A stretch of 64,000 nt of DNA, taken from contig CAJFQZ010000015.1 in assembly GCA_904419285.1 (NCBI GenBank), forward strand, positions 34,359 through 98,358, given 5' to 3'. A program made the position numbers and the translations under genes. Below the pieces are notes generated by a model that did no database searches, was not told where the DNA came from, and saw nothing but the letters and a program-made list of their open reading frames with translations. The stretch's first letter is position 1. Every line of letters begins with the position of its first letter. The DNA comes from Lachnospiraceae bacterium UBA1818 (GTDB taxonomy: Bacteria; Bacillota; Clostridia; Lachnospirales; Lachnospiraceae). This document shows, piece after piece, positions 7,883-16,827 of this stretch.

Positions 7883-10184
7883 GATTCATACTCCTTTTCT
7901 TCTGGGCAATCGCAAGCTGTCCGAGGCAGATCCCCTCGTCGTTAGGGGAGACCTGTCTGTGGGGATAGACTGTAAATCCTTTTTCCTCCAGCAGAGAAGT
8001 GATCCCTGTCAGAAGAAAGCGGTTCTGGAATACTCCGCCGGAAAGGACGACGGGGAGTTTCTTTTTGTTCAGGGCAGTGCACTGATCCAGCGCCATGCAG
8101 CACATTGTTGACATAAAACGAAGTGCAATGGTGCCGCGGTCCCTGTGCTCCTTCAGGTCACTTAGAATCTCCGTGATCATCGGACGGGTATCAAATACGC
8201 GGAGTCCGTTCTCCTCCGTCAGATAAAATCGGCGGGAATAGGAAAGCCCGTAAAGGGATTCTGCGTCTTCACCGGGCGCTTCCACAGGAGACAGGGCTTC
8301 TGTCAGAGCAGCGCCTTCTCCCTCATAAGAAACTTCCGATCTCTGAAGAAGAAGAGCACATATTCCGTCAAAGAGACGTCCAGCGCTGCTGGCAGGAGGA
8401 GAAAACTCCGGATTCAGCAGAGAGCGGAGCATACGGCATTTTTCCGGTGGAAGAGGAACGCAGGAGAAATCTTCCGTCCCGGTGTCGCAGACAAGGGCCA
8501 GAGCGATCCGTCCGATCTCGCGGACCGCCCGGTCTCCTCCGGGAAGGAGGACCGGACGGATGGAGCCTCTGCGCAGAAAGTTTCCAAAGTCCCCTTCCAG
8601 GAATTCACCACCCCAGATGGTGCCGTCTGTGCCGAGACCTGTCCCGTCCCAGACGATACCGAAACAGGGACCGTTCAATCCGTTATCCGCCATACAGGAT
8701 GCCATGTGAGCCCAATGATGCTGCACGCGGATCAGCGGCACACCCTCGGCGGCCGCGGCTCCTGCGGCTTCCTGTGTGGACAGGTAATCCGGATGGAGGT
8801 CGCAGACATAGAGACGGGGCTGCAGGCGGAATAATTCGCGGTAAGTCCCGAGGGCATCCTTATAGTGCTGAAGAGTCTCACCGTTTTTCAAGTCTCCGAT
8901 ATGGGGACTCAAAAAAGCCTGAGAGCCTCGTCCCAGGGCAAAAGAAGCCTTCTGTTCCGCACCCATGGCGAAAATGCCGTCCACATCCGAATCAAGACAG
9001 ACAGGCAGGGGAACATATCCGCGGCTCCTGCGGAAAAAATAAGGTCTGCCCCGAAATTCCGCCGCAAGAGAATCGTCACAGCGGTTCTGGATCGGACGGT
9101 CGTGCAGAAGGAAGCCGTCTGCGATCCCCTGCAGATGGGAGAGCGCCTCGGAATTGTCTGTGATCACAGGACATCCGGGAACGTTTCCACTGGTCATGAC
9201 AAGGGAGTCCGGTCCTCCGTATACTCCGTCAAGGAGGAGCATATGGAGCGGCGTGTAAGGGAGCATGACGCCAAGCCTCGGGCTGAAGCTGAGTTCTGGG
9301 AAAGCATCCCTGTCCTTCTTGGCAAGCAGGATGATGGGGCGGGCGAGACTGGAGAGAAGCTCTTCTTCTTTTGGCGTGATCCGGCAGATGCGCCGGATCG
9401 CTTCCGTCGAGCGGCACATCAGCGCCAGCGGCTTTTCTGCCCGGTGTTTTCTGGCACGAAGCCGTTTTACTGCAGCGGGATTTAAAGCGTCACACGCCAG
9501 ATGGATCCCGCCCAGCCCTTTGACTGCGAGGATCCCGCCTGCCGCCAGCAGCTGCTGGGAAGCACGGAACGGATCGCCCTCCGACTCTGTGAGCGATGTA
9601 CCGTCCACATAGAATGCGCGGGGACCACATGCGGGACAGCAGTCCGGCTGAGCGTGATATCTGCGGTCGCCGATGTCGGAATACTCTTCCTGGCAGTCAC
9701 CGCACATGACAAACCTCTCCATAGTGGTCCGTTTTCTGTCATAGGGCAGACTGCGGATGATCGTATAACGGGGACCGCAGTTCGTGCAGTTGATAAAAGG
9801 GTAGCGGTATCTCCGGTCAGAGGGATCATACAGCTCTGCCGCACATTCCGGACAGACGGCAAGATCAGGAGAGACAAGAGTACTTCCCGGCAGGATCCGG
9901 CTCTCTCTGATCTCGAATCTGTCATAGTCTCTGTCATCTTCTTCCGGCACGGCATCGATCTTCTCGATTACAGCCATGGGCGGAGCCGAGGACCTGACAG
10001 CGTTGAGAAACTGTTCCAGGCACCGGCTGCTGCCGGATGCGACGCCCTCCAGTCCGCGGGATGTATTCCTCACCCATCCGCAGATATGATATTTTTCTGC
10101 AAGCCGGTGCAGGAACGGGCGGAAGCCGACACCCTGGACTACTCCTTCGATGGTAATGCGGAGGCACTTGCGGGAAGCGCTCAT
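7854..10184 (-). CDS. hypF: Carbamoyltransferase HypF
   Basis: HypF makes carbamoyl-adenylate from carbamoyl phosphate and ATP and passes the carbamoyl group to HypE. The 776-residue protein has the full domain order: acylphosphatase-like N-terminus (EGVVQGVGFRPFLHRLA), two zinc-finger blocks with CPECAAEL/CTNCGPRY and CGDCQEEY/CCPACGP, a YrdC-like domain (ADGFLLHDRPIQNRCDDS), and a Kae1-like domain (HHWAHMASCMADNG, LSGGVFQNRFLL). It overlaps hypB by 4 bases (ATGA). Confidence 0.96.
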   Translation of the reverse strand: MSASRKCLRITIEGVVQGVGFRPFLHRLAEKYHICGWVRNTSRGLEGVASGSSRCLEQFLNAVRSSAPPMAVIEKIDAVPEEDDRDYDRFEIRESRILPGSTLVSPDLAVCPECAAELYDPSDRRYRYPFINCTNCGPRYTIIRSLPYDRKRTTMERFVMCGDCQEEYSDIGDRRYHAQPDCCPACGPRAFYVDGTSLTESEGDPFRASQQLLAAGGILAVKGLGGIHLACDALNPAAVKRLRARKHRAEKPLALMCRSTEAIRRICRITPKEEELLSSLARPIILLAKKDRDAFPELSFSPRLGVMLPYTPLHMLLLDGVYGGPDSLVMTSGNVPGCPVITDNSEALSHLQGIADGFLLHDRPIQNRCDDSLAAEFRGRPYFFRRSRGYVPLPVCLDSDVDGIFAMGAEQKASFALGRGSQAFLSPHIGDLKNGETLQHYKDALGTYRELFRLQPRLYVCDLHPDYLSTQEAAGAAAAEGVPLIRVQHHWAHMASCMADNGLNGPCFGIVWDGTGLGTDGTIWGGEFLEGDFGNFLRRGSIRPVLLPGGDRAVREIGRIALALVCDTGTEDFSCVPLPPEKCRMLRSLLNPEFSPPASSAGRLFDGICALLLQRSEVSYEGEGAALTEALSPVEAPGEDAESLYGLSYSRRFYLTEENGLRVFDTRPMITEILSDLKEHRDRGTIALRFMSTMCCMALDQCTALNKKKLPVVLSGGVFQNRFLLTGITSLLEEKGFTVYPHRQVSPNDEGICLGQLAIAQKKRSMNHVFSNANED

Positions 10185-10837
10185 GAGCGGGCGCCCTCGA
10201 TCTTTCCGGCCAGATACTCCGCGAGAGCATCCAGGCCTTCCCCGCTGCGGCTGCTGACACAGAAGAGGGGAGCATCAGGATTCACGCTGTCGTAATTAGC
10301 AGAGACTTTCTTCTCATCAAATTCAAAGTATGGCATCATATCATATTTGTTCAGCACAAGACAGTCCGTGTCCGTGAACATCAGGGGATATTTTTCCACC
10401 TTGTCGTCGCCCTCCGGGATGCTCAGTATGGTGATCCGCAGGGATTCGCCGATGCGGAACTCGGCGGGACATACCAGATTGCCGATATTTTCCACAAAAA
10501 TAACATCCAGCTCATCCAGGGGAAGAAAGGGGAGGATGTTCTGAATGCTCATCGCTTCGATATGACAGGCGCCGTCCGTGTTCAGCTGGACTGTCGGAAC
10601 CCCCAGGTCTGCGATCCTGTCCGCATCCACCTGCCCCGCGATATCCCCCTCGATGACTCCGATGCGGAATTTGTCCTTCAGCCTGCCGATCAGGGAAGTG
10701 ATCAGGCTTGTCTTGCCTGCTCCCGGGCTTCCCATTACATTGATCATGCAGATCCCGTATTCGGCCAGCCTGGCCCTTACGTCTTCACTGACGTCTTCAT
10801 TCCAGTCCATGATCTGGTGCAGTACTTTTATCTCCAT
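10181..10837 (-). CDS. hypB: Hydrogenase nickel incorporation GTPase HypB
   Basis: HypB is a SIMIBI-class GTPase that drives nickel insertion with HypA. The 218-residue protein carries the P-loop GSPGAGKTSLI near residue 37, GDIAGQVDADRI, the metal-binding CHIEAMSI region between subunits, and NKYD for guanine recognition. There is no N-terminal CxxCGC nickel motif and no histidine-rich tract, so it lacks the nickel-storage feature of some HypB proteins. Its start overlaps the 3' end of hypA by 41 bases. Confidence 0.95.
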   Translation of the reverse strand: MEIKVLHQIMDWNEDVSEDVRARLAEYGICMINVMGSPGAGKTSLITSLIGRLKDKFRIGVIEGDIAGQVDADRIADLGVPTVQLNTDGACHIEAMSIQNILPFLPLDELDVIFVENIGNLVCPAEFRIGESLRITILSIPEGDDKVEKYPLMFTDTDCLVLNKYDMMPYFEFDEKKVSANYDSVNPDAPLFCVSSRSGEGLDALAEYLAGKIEGARS

Positions 10838-11180
10838 CGATATCTACCTCCATGCTCTTGATATAAAACTCTTTCCCGGAAAGGATCTGCAGCCTGAGAC
10901 TTCCACAGTGAGGACAGGCGAGATGATGGGGAGTGATCTCTCCGTCCCGTCCGCAGTCCCGGCACCTGACCTTCACAGGGAGAAATTCCGCCTCGATGCG
11001 TGCTCCCTCAGCGATCGTGCCCTCGGACAGCATGTCCAGATAAATCTGGATGCAGTCCGGGACGAGCCCGTTGAGCTGTCCGATGCACAGCCTGATGACA
11101 CGGATCTTCTCCGCATGCCGCTTTTTTGCTTCCCGGATGCAGTGGTCCAGGAGATGTTCTGTAATACTGAGTTCGTGCAA
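10797..11180 (-). CDS. hypA: Hydrogenase maturation nickel metallochaperone HypA
   Basis: HypA binds nickel through its N-terminal Met-His-Glu and delivers it with HypB to the large subunit. The protein (127 residues) starts MHELSITEHLLDHC and has a structural zinc site made of CRDC and CPHC. It is slightly longer than usual, because its C-terminal tail after IKSMEVDI overlaps the start of hypB. It is the first gene of the leftward hyp operon and lies 232 bases from the divergent ech operon. GGAGGATG upstream supports ATG 11180. Confidence 0.94.
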   Translation of the reverse strand: MHELSITEHLLDHCIREAKKRHAEKIRVIRLCIGQLNGLVPDCIQIYLDMLSEGTIAEGARIEAEFLPVKVRCRDCGRDGEITPHHLACPHCGSLRLQILSGKEFYIKSMEVDIDGDKSTAPDHGLE

Positions 11181-11251
11181 GATTCCATCCTCCAGGAAAT
11201 CGATTAAAACTTAATTCTGTCATCTGTCCGGAAATGACTCCGAACATGTCT

Positions 11252-11260
11252 ATTCTAGCA
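11252..11260 (-). promoter_or_regulatory. Possible extended -10 promoter for hypA-E
   Basis: On the minus strand the intergenic region contains TGCTAGAAT, an extended -10 element, about 70 bases upstream of hypA. No strong -35 is visible, only a T-rich stretch. It is placed here because the hyp operon needs a promoter in this AT-rich gap and this is the best candidate. Confidence 0.4.
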
Positions 11261-11301
11261 CATTTTTTTGGAAAGAAAACAGGAAAAAAACAAATTCACT
11301 A

Positions 11302-11330
11302 TTGTAAAATTTTAAAAACCGGATTATAAC
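11302..11330 (+). promoter_or_regulatory. Promoter of the ech hydrogenase operon
   Basis: TTGTAA (11302-11307) and TATAAC (11325-11330) are separated by 17 bases, about 80 bases upstream of echA. Together with the leftward hyp promoter candidate it makes a compact divergent control region of 232 bases between hypA and echA. No obvious operator palindrome was seen. Confidence 0.55.
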
Positions 11331-11412
11331 TGATATAGACAATATTTTTTGGCTAAAACAGAGTATCAATCAAAGTATTGTACAAAAAAATGACAGAAAG
11401 GACGGGCAGTTT

Positions 11413-13308
11413 ATGACAATAATACTATTTTTGATTGGTATTCCGGCAGTGCTTGCGGTAATATTTCCCTTTTTGCACAATCAGCGCATAAGAGGGTATG
11501 TAGTGTACACGGGCGCCGGGATCGTGATGCTGACAACGGTTGTGTTCATCGCTCAGTGGATAGGGAACGGCGCGGAAACGATGATGCTCTATCCGTCAAC
11601 AGAATTTGTGGATCATCTGATGACGGTGGGGGATCTTTTTCTTATGTGCCTGATCGTGTATCTGAGCATTAAGTATGGGAAGATCCTTCCGATCCTGCTC
11701 TCCGTCGGACAGACGGCCCTGGTACTCTACATAGAATTTACGACGGAACTCCCGGAAGCCCCGCACATGACTGTGGACTGGCTGACGATCCTGATGTGCC
11801 TTATCATTGCGTTCATCGGAGGATTTATCTGTATCTATACGGTAGGTTATATGAAGGGGTATCACAGGCATCATGAGGATGTACAGGACAGACAGCCGTT
11901 TTTCTTTTCCATGCTGTTTCTGTTCCTTGCGGCCATGTTCGGCCTTGTCCTGTCACAGAACCTGATCTGGATGTATTTCTTCTGGGAGGTCACCAGCGTG
12001 ATCTCATTCCTGATGATCGGATATACACGCTCGGACGAGGCTGTCTCCAACAGTTTTATGGCACTGTGGATGAACCTTCTGGGCGGCTGCGGATTTGCAG
12101 TTGCGATCGCGTGGATGGCGAAGATGGGAGGTTCCGTCCAGCTCCTTGACGTGGTCGCGGCAGGAGCTCAGCTGCCTCTGTTCTGTCTGTCTCTGGCAGG
12201 ACTTACGAAGTCGGCCCAGCTTCCGTTCTCATCCTGGCTTGTCGGAGCCATGGTGGCGCCGACGCCTTCCAGCGCGCTGCTCCACAGCGCCACGATGGTG
12301 AAGGCGGGCGTTTATCTGCTGATCCGCATCTCGCCTGCCCTGGAGGGCAATCTGACCGGGATCATCGTATCCAGTATCGGCGGACTGACCTTTATCATGG
12401 CAAGTATGATGGCCATCGCACAGAATGACGGAAAGAAGGTACTTGCATTTTCCACGATCTCGAATCTCGGACTGATCGTCGGCTGCGCCGGGATCGGTGT
12501 AGAGGAGACCGTCTGGGGCGCCGTGTTCCTGATGATCTTCCATTCCGTGAGCAAGTCCATGCTGTTCCAGTCTGTGGGCGCAGCAGAGAATACACTCGGA
12601 TCCAGAGATATCGAGGATATGCACGGCCTGATCATCAAGGTCCCGAAACTGGCATATATCATGGGGATCGGGATAGCAGGGATGTACCTTGCCCCCTTTG
12701 GAATGCTGATCTCCAAGTGGGTGGCGCTTAGAGCTTTTGTAGATTCAGGGAACTTCGTCCTTGTTCTTTTCATCGCATACGGAAGCGCGACAACAATGTT
12801 TTACTGGACCAAGTGGCTGGCGAAGCTGATTTCCTATCATGTTCCGAGAGAGAGCGTGCAGGATGTCACGCGGAAGGATGAGTACATATCCATGTTTTTC
12901 CACGCCGTGGTCATGATCCTGCTCTGTCTGCTCCTTCCGCTTATCGCAAAATGGCTGGTGAACCCGATCGTGAAAGTACTTTTCGGAAATTCAAAGGATG
13001 TGCTCTCCATGAGCGTGCTCGCCACGATGGCGATCATGCTTGTGTCGGTATTCATCGTGCCGGCGGTCATGTTCTTTGTGAGCAGGGCCTCCCGTAGAGA
13101 ACTTGTCCCGATCTATATGAACGGGATCAATGAAGGTGACAACCGTTTCTTCACGAACAGCTTCGGAGAAAAGGAACATCTGTATCTGAGCAACTGGTAT
13201 CTGCGCTTTGAATTCGGGCGGCGGCATCTGCGGATCCCGTCGATCTTGATCGCAGCCGCAGTCCTTGTCCTCGGATTCTGTCTTGTGATAGGAGGGGTGA
13301 ATATCTGA
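11413..13308 (+). CDS. echA: Ech hydrogenase subunit A, NuoL/antiporter-like membrane protein
   Basis: EchA is the antiporter-type membrane subunit proposed to carry ion translocation in Ech hydrogenases, homologous to NuoL of complex I. The 631-residue protein is almost wholly hydrophobic, with more than a dozen membrane segments, and shows the proton-pump family core, including FFWEVTSVISFLMIGY and TPSSALLHSATMVKAGVYLL. Its length matches EchA of methanogens, as I recall it. It opens the six-gene operon after AAAGGA at good spacing, and its stop overlaps the start of echB. Confidence 0.9.
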   Translation: MTIILFLIGIPAVLAVIFPFLHNQRIRGYVVYTGAGIVMLTTVVFIAQWIGNGAETMMLYPSTEFVDHLMTVGDLFLMCLIVYLSIKYGKILPILLSVGQTALVLYIEFTTELPEAPHMTVDWLTILMCLIIAFIGGFICIYTVGYMKGYHRHHEDVQDRQPFFFSMLFLFLAAMFGLVLSQNLIWMYFFWEVTSVISFLMIGYTRSDEAVSNSFMALWMNLLGGCGFAVAIAWMAKMGGSVQLLDVVAAGAQLPLFCLSLAGLTKSAQLPFSSWLVGAMVAPTPSSALLHSATMVKAGVYLLIRISPALEGNLTGIIVSSIGGLTFIMASMMAIAQNDGKKVLAFSTISNLGLIVGCAGIGVEETVWGAVFLMIFHSVSKSMLFQSVGAAENTLGSRDIEDMHGLIIKVPKLAYIMGIGIAGMYLAPFGMLISKWVALRAFVDSGNFVLVLFIAYGSATTMFYWTKWLAKLISYHVPRESVQDVTRKDEYISMFFHAVVMILLCLLLPLIAKWLVNPIVKVLFGNSKDVLSMSVLATMAIMLVSVFIVPAVMFFVSRASRRELVPIYMNGINEGDNRFFTNSFGEKEHLYLSNWYLRFEFGRRHLRIPSILIAAAVLVLGFCLVIGGVNI

Positions 13309-14168
13309 TGAATGTCTGTTTTGTAATCGCATACTTACTTTTTGCTCCCCTGCTCGGGGGACTCCTCGACGGCGTGGATCGGATCATCAGCGCCCGGATG
13401 CAGCGGCGCAGAGGTCCCAGTATCCTGCAGCCGTTCTATGACCTTGGGAAATTGTTCTCAAAGGAACTGATAGCGGTAAACAACGTCCAGTTCCTTCTGA
13501 ACCTCAGCTATCTTGTGATCCTGGTGATCGCGGGTGCGCTCCTGTTCGCAGGCGCCGATCTGCTGATGACACTGTTCATCCTCAGCACGGCTGATATGTT
13601 CCTGATCATGGCGGCATCCAGCGATTCATCGCCTTATGCCAATATGGGCGCAAGCAGAGAGATGCTCCAGATGATGGCATATGAGCCGCTGACCCTTCTG
13701 ATCGCGGTAGGATTCTATCTGACAGAAGGCTCCTTCCAGGTATCAGCGATCATTGACGCTCCGGTCAGCGCGATCCTCTGGATGCCCGGACTCTTTGTCG
13801 GATTTATGTATACGGCGGCGATCAAACTGAGAAAATCGCCTTTTGATCTGTCAACAAGCCATCACGCCCATCAGGAGATGGTAAAGGGGATCACGACAGA
13901 GATGTCAGGGCCGGCGCTGGCGATCATGAATATCGCGGAGTACTATGAGCTTGTCCTTCTCCTTGGCATTTTCTGCCTGTTCTTTATCAACAGCACCTGG
14001 TGGAGCTGGATCGTGGCGGTCATTGCCTGCGGACTGGTGTTTTTCATCGAGACTCTCTGGGATAATGTGAGTGCCAGAGTGAAGTGGAAATCACTGCTCT
14101 ACAGCTGCTGGATCGTTACTCTGGTGGCGGGCGGAGTCAATATTCTGATTCTGATGCTGATCAAATAG
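13308..14168 (+). CDS. echB: Ech hydrogenase subunit B, NuoH-like membrane protein
   Basis: EchB is the membrane anchor homologous to NuoH that connects the hydrogenase module to the ion-translocating part. The 286-residue protein has about eight hydrophobic segments. It shows the conserved cytoplasmic loop RRRGPSILQPFYDLGKLF, and the SPFDLSTSHHAHQEMVKG region with acidic and histidine residues typical of the family. The start codon overlaps the echA stop (TGATG), which implies translational coupling. Confidence 0.92.
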   Translation: MNVCFVIAYLLFAPLLGGLLDGVDRIISARMQRRRGPSILQPFYDLGKLFSKELIAVNNVQFLLNLSYLVILVIAGALLFAGADLLMTLFILSTADMFLIMAASSDSSPYANMGASREMLQMMAYEPLTLLIAVGFYLTEGSFQVSAIIDAPVSAILWMPGLFVGFMYTAAIKLRKSPFDLSTSHHAHQEMVKGITTEMSGPALAIMNIAEYYELVLLLGIFCLFFINSTWWSWIVAVIACGLVFFIETLWDNVSARVKWKSLLYSCWIVTLVAGGVNILILMLIK

Positions 14169-14185
14169 GCAGGAGGTAGATCGTT

Positions 14186-14623
14186 ATGAATAAAGTGTCA
14201 AAATCACCATGGCTGCTCCACTATGATGCGAGCAGCTGCAACGGATGCGATATTGAAGTGCTCGACTGTCTGACGCCAAAGTACGATATCGAGCGTTTCG
14301 GAATCATCAATACAGGGGATCCCTTCCAGGCGGATATCCTGCTCATAACAGGAGGCGTCAACAGCCAGACCGAGAGCGTGGTAAAGCAGCTGTACAGCCA
14401 GATGCCGGAGCCGAAGGTTGTCGTGGCTGTCGGGATCTGTGCCTGTACCGGAGGGATTTTCAAAGAGTGTTATAATATCAGGGGCGGGATCGACACCGTG
14501 ATCCCTGTGGACGTATATGTCCCGGGATGCGCGGCACGTCCGGAATCCATTATCGACGGAGTAGTCAAAGCGCTGGCGGTACTGGACGAGAAGCAGAAGG
14601 CGATGAAGGAAGAGCGGAGGTGA
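14186..14623 (+). CDS. echC: Ech hydrogenase small subunit (NuoB-like)
   Basis: EchC carries the [4Fe-4S] cluster nearest the NiFe site. In the 145-residue protein the ligands are visible as C18 and C21 (SSCNGCDIEVLD), C85 in AVGICACTGG and C115 in VYVPGCAARPE, the NuoB pattern. No twin-arginine signal is present, so the subunit stays on the cytoplasmic face, as in other group 4 hydrogenases. GCAGGAGGT precedes ATG 14186. Confidence 0.93.
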   Translation: MNKVSKSPWLLHYDASSCNGCDIEVLDCLTPKYDIERFGIINTGDPFQADILLITGGVNSQTESVVKQLYSQMPEPKVVVAVGICACTGGIFKECYNIRGGIDTVIPVDVYVPGCAARPESIIDGVVKALAVLDEKQKAMKEERR

Positions 14624-14628
14624 CGGAG

Positions 14629-14982
14629 ATGGACTACAAGAGCGAGATAAAGAAGATCACCAGAGCACAATTTTTCCACGCGATCGTACAGATGAAAGCA
14701 GACAACTGGCGTCTGGTCCAGATCTGTGCGGTCTCTCTTGACCACGGATATGAGATGAGCTATTCATTCTGCGGAGGCAGGGACTACCGGATGGTGACAC
14801 TGCGGCTTGAAGTGGGGGAGGACGAGAAGATCGCGAGCATTACCCAGATCTATCCATGCGCTTCCCTGCAGGAAAATGAAGCGGCAGAGCTGTTCGGTGT
14901 GAAGATAAGAAATATCGATCCGGATTATCATGACAAGCTGTATCGGATCGACGCTGTCGCACCATTTAAGAAGAAGGAGTAG
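14629..14982 (+). CDS. echD: Ech hydrogenase subunit D (NuoC-like)
   Basis: EchD is the small soluble NuoC-like subunit that packs against the large subunit. The protein has 117 residues from ATG 14629, with GAGCGGAGG just upstream. The frame is open further upstream to 14527, but that part lies inside echC and looks unlike protein, so it was rejected. The C-terminal region (NEAAELFGVKIRNIDPDYH) is the conserved NuoC-family motif. It begins 5 bases after echC. Confidence 0.88.
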   Translation: MDYKSEIKKITRAQFFHAIVQMKADNWRLVQICAVSLDHGYEMSYSFCGGRDYRMVTLRLEVGEDEKIASITQIYPCASLQENEAAELFGVKIRNIDPDYHDKLYRIDAVAPFKKKE

Positions 14983-14986
14983 AACT

Positions 14987-16066
14987 ATGGCTAAGAGAAG
15001 TATCGTACCTTTCGGTCCGCAGCATCCTGTACTGCCGGAGCCTGTACATCTGGATCTGGTACTGGAGGATGAGACGGTGGTCGGCGCGATCCCGAGCATC
15101 GGCTTTGTTCACAGGGGACTGGAAAAACTGGTAGAAAAAAGAGATTATAAACAATATGTCTATATTGCCGAGCGAGTCTGCGGGATCTGCAGCTGCGGCC
15201 ACGGGCTGGGCTACTGCGAATCCGTGGAACAGGTGATGGGGATTGAAGTGCCTGACAGAGCAAGATATCTGAGAACGATCTGGATGGAGATGAGCCGTGT
15301 GCACAGTCATCTGCTCTGGCTCGGACTTCTGGCAGACGCAATGGGATTTGAAAGTCTGTACATGGAGAGCTGGAGACTCAGAGAAAAGATCCTCGATATG
15401 TTTGATGAGACGACAGGTGGAAGGCTCATTCATTCAGTGAACTGTGTCGGCGGCGTACAGAAAGATATGGACAGCACGATGCTGGAGCATATCCTGCGCG
15501 CGGTGGATGAGATCCAGGGGGAGATGAAACCTCTTGTGGAGACATTCATGCAGGATTACACCGTACAGAGCCGTCTGAAAGGGACGGGGATCCTTACGAG
15601 AGACAGCGCCATCGAACTCGGCGCGGTGGGACCTGTCCTGCGTGCGTGCGGAGAACCGTACGATGCACGGCGCCTGGGATATGCGGCATACAGGGATCTT
15701 GCCGTAGAACCTATTACGGAGAAAGACGGCGATTCTTTCGCCCGCTGTAAGGTGAGGCTGAGAGAGCTTTTCCAGGCGTTTGATCTGATCCGTGAAGCGA
15801 TCGGAAAGATCCCCGGGGGAGAGATCAGTGTTCCGGTAAAGGGCAATCCTTCCGGAGAATATTTTATGCGGATCGAGCAGCCCAGGGGAGAGGCGATCTA
15901 CTACGTCAAGGGGAACGGGACAAAATATCTGGACCGCTTCCGCATGAGGACGCCGACAACAAGCAACCTCTCTCCGCTGGTTGAGATGCTCAAGGGCTGC
16001 CAGCTGGCTGACGTGCCCCTTCTGATCCTGACCATTGATCCGTGCATCAGCTGCACAGAGAGGTAG
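14987..16066 (+). CDS. echE: Ech hydrogenase large subunit (NiFe site, NuoD-like)
   Basis: EchE holds the [NiFe] active site. The 359-residue protein has the N-terminal ligand pair C65/C68 in RVCGICSCGHG and the C-terminal pair C353/C356 in DPCISC. Only three residues (TER) follow, so there is no C-terminal peptide to cleave, as I recall for EchE and CooH. This agrees with the absence of a maturation endopeptidase gene near the hyp cluster. ATG 14987 was chosen over the upstream in-frame ATG 14930 inside echD, because the protein then opens with the conserved VPFGPQHPV. Confidence 0.95.
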   Translation: MAKRSIVPFGPQHPVLPEPVHLDLVLEDETVVGAIPSIGFVHRGLEKLVEKRDYKQYVYIAERVCGICSCGHGLGYCESVEQVMGIEVPDRARYLRTIWMEMSRVHSHLLWLGLLADAMGFESLYMESWRLREKILDMFDETTGGRLIHSVNCVGGVQKDMDSTMLEHILRAVDEIQGEMKPLVETFMQDYTVQSRLKGTGILTRDSAIELGAVGPVLRACGEPYDARRLGYAAYRDLAVEPITEKDGDSFARCKVRLRELFQAFDLIREAIGKIPGGEISVPVKGNPSGEYFMRIEQPRGEAIYYVKGNGTKYLDRFRMRTPTTSNLSPLVEMLKGCQLADVPLLILTIDPCISCTER

Positions 16067-16128
16067 GAAACGACTGGAATAAATGAGATCACACCGCTTT
16101 CAGCGGAGAAACGGAGCAGTGGCAAGGT

Positions 16129-16689
16129 ATGGAAGATAAGACGAGAGTATTTACATTAGCGGGAAGAGTCCTGAGGAATCTCTTCCGAAAGCCGGCAACA
16201 GTGCAGTACCCGTTTCAGCCGGCAGAATATCCGGAGCGGATGCGGGGACATGTGGAGATACAGATCAGCAGCTGTATCTGCTGCGGGCTCTGCGCGAGAT
16301 CCTGTCCTTCGACAGCGATCAAGGTAGACAGAGCGGCAGGAACATGGACGATCGACCGGTTCGACTGTGTGCAGTGCGGCAGCTGCGTTGCCGCCTGCCC
16401 GAAGAAATGTCTGAGCATGGCAAAGGGGTATACAGAACCGGGAGTCGCAAAAAAGAGCGAGACATTTATCAAACCGAAGGAAGAACAGCCGGCGGCTGCC
16501 GCTTCCGGAGGGGGAAAACCGTCCGTTGACGTTGAGAAATGCGTCTACTGTACGCTCTGTGCAAAGAAGTGCCCACAGGAGGCGATCCTGGTGGACCGGA
16601 AAGAAAAGATCTGGAAACTGGACGAAGAAAAATGTGTGCAGTGCGGGATCTGTGCATCGGCATGTCCGAAACATGCGATCGAGATGTAG
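16129..16689 (+). CDS. echF: Ech hydrogenase polyferredoxin subunit F with four [4Fe-4S] motifs
   Basis: EchF takes electrons from reduced ferredoxin to the hydrogenase. The 186-residue protein starts with a NuoI-like stretch, then has four CxxCxxCxxxCP motifs at about 49-60, 80-91, 138-149 and 169-180. An Ala/Gly/Pro-rich linker at 115-132 splits them into two dicluster units. Classical EchF, as I recall it, has one dicluster unit, so the second looks like an added module. The gap after echE is 62 bases with a small CCGCT/AGCGG hairpin at 16094-16106. It is the last hydrogenase gene. Confidence 0.92.
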   Translation: MEDKTRVFTLAGRVLRNLFRKPATVQYPFQPAEYPERMRGHVEIQISSCICCGLCARSCPSTAIKVDRAAGTWTIDRFDCVQCGSCVAACPKKCLSMAKGYTEPGVAKKSETFIKPKEEQPAAAASGGGKPSVDVEKCVYCTLCAKKCPQEAILVDRKEKIWKLDEEKCVQCGICASACPKHAIEM

Positions 16690-16743
16690 GATAAAAAAGA
16701 AAATAGAAGAAGTGCAGGAACAGAAAAGTTCTAGTGCATACGG

Positions 16744-16781
16744 CAGGGGCATAGGTTATGATGAACAGACTTATGCCCCTG
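16744..16781 (+). terminator. Hairpin after echF, possible terminator
   Basis: A perfect 10-bp inverted repeat (CAGGGGCATA 16744-16753, TATGCCCCTG 16772-16781) lies 54 bases after echF. Only a weak T-containing tail follows, so termination may be partial, and the next gene at 16828 could be read through. Confidence 0.45.
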
Positions 16782-16827
16782 TCTGATTTCCTGCGGAACA
16801 GGCGACAGAGGGAAGAGAGGTATGTAC

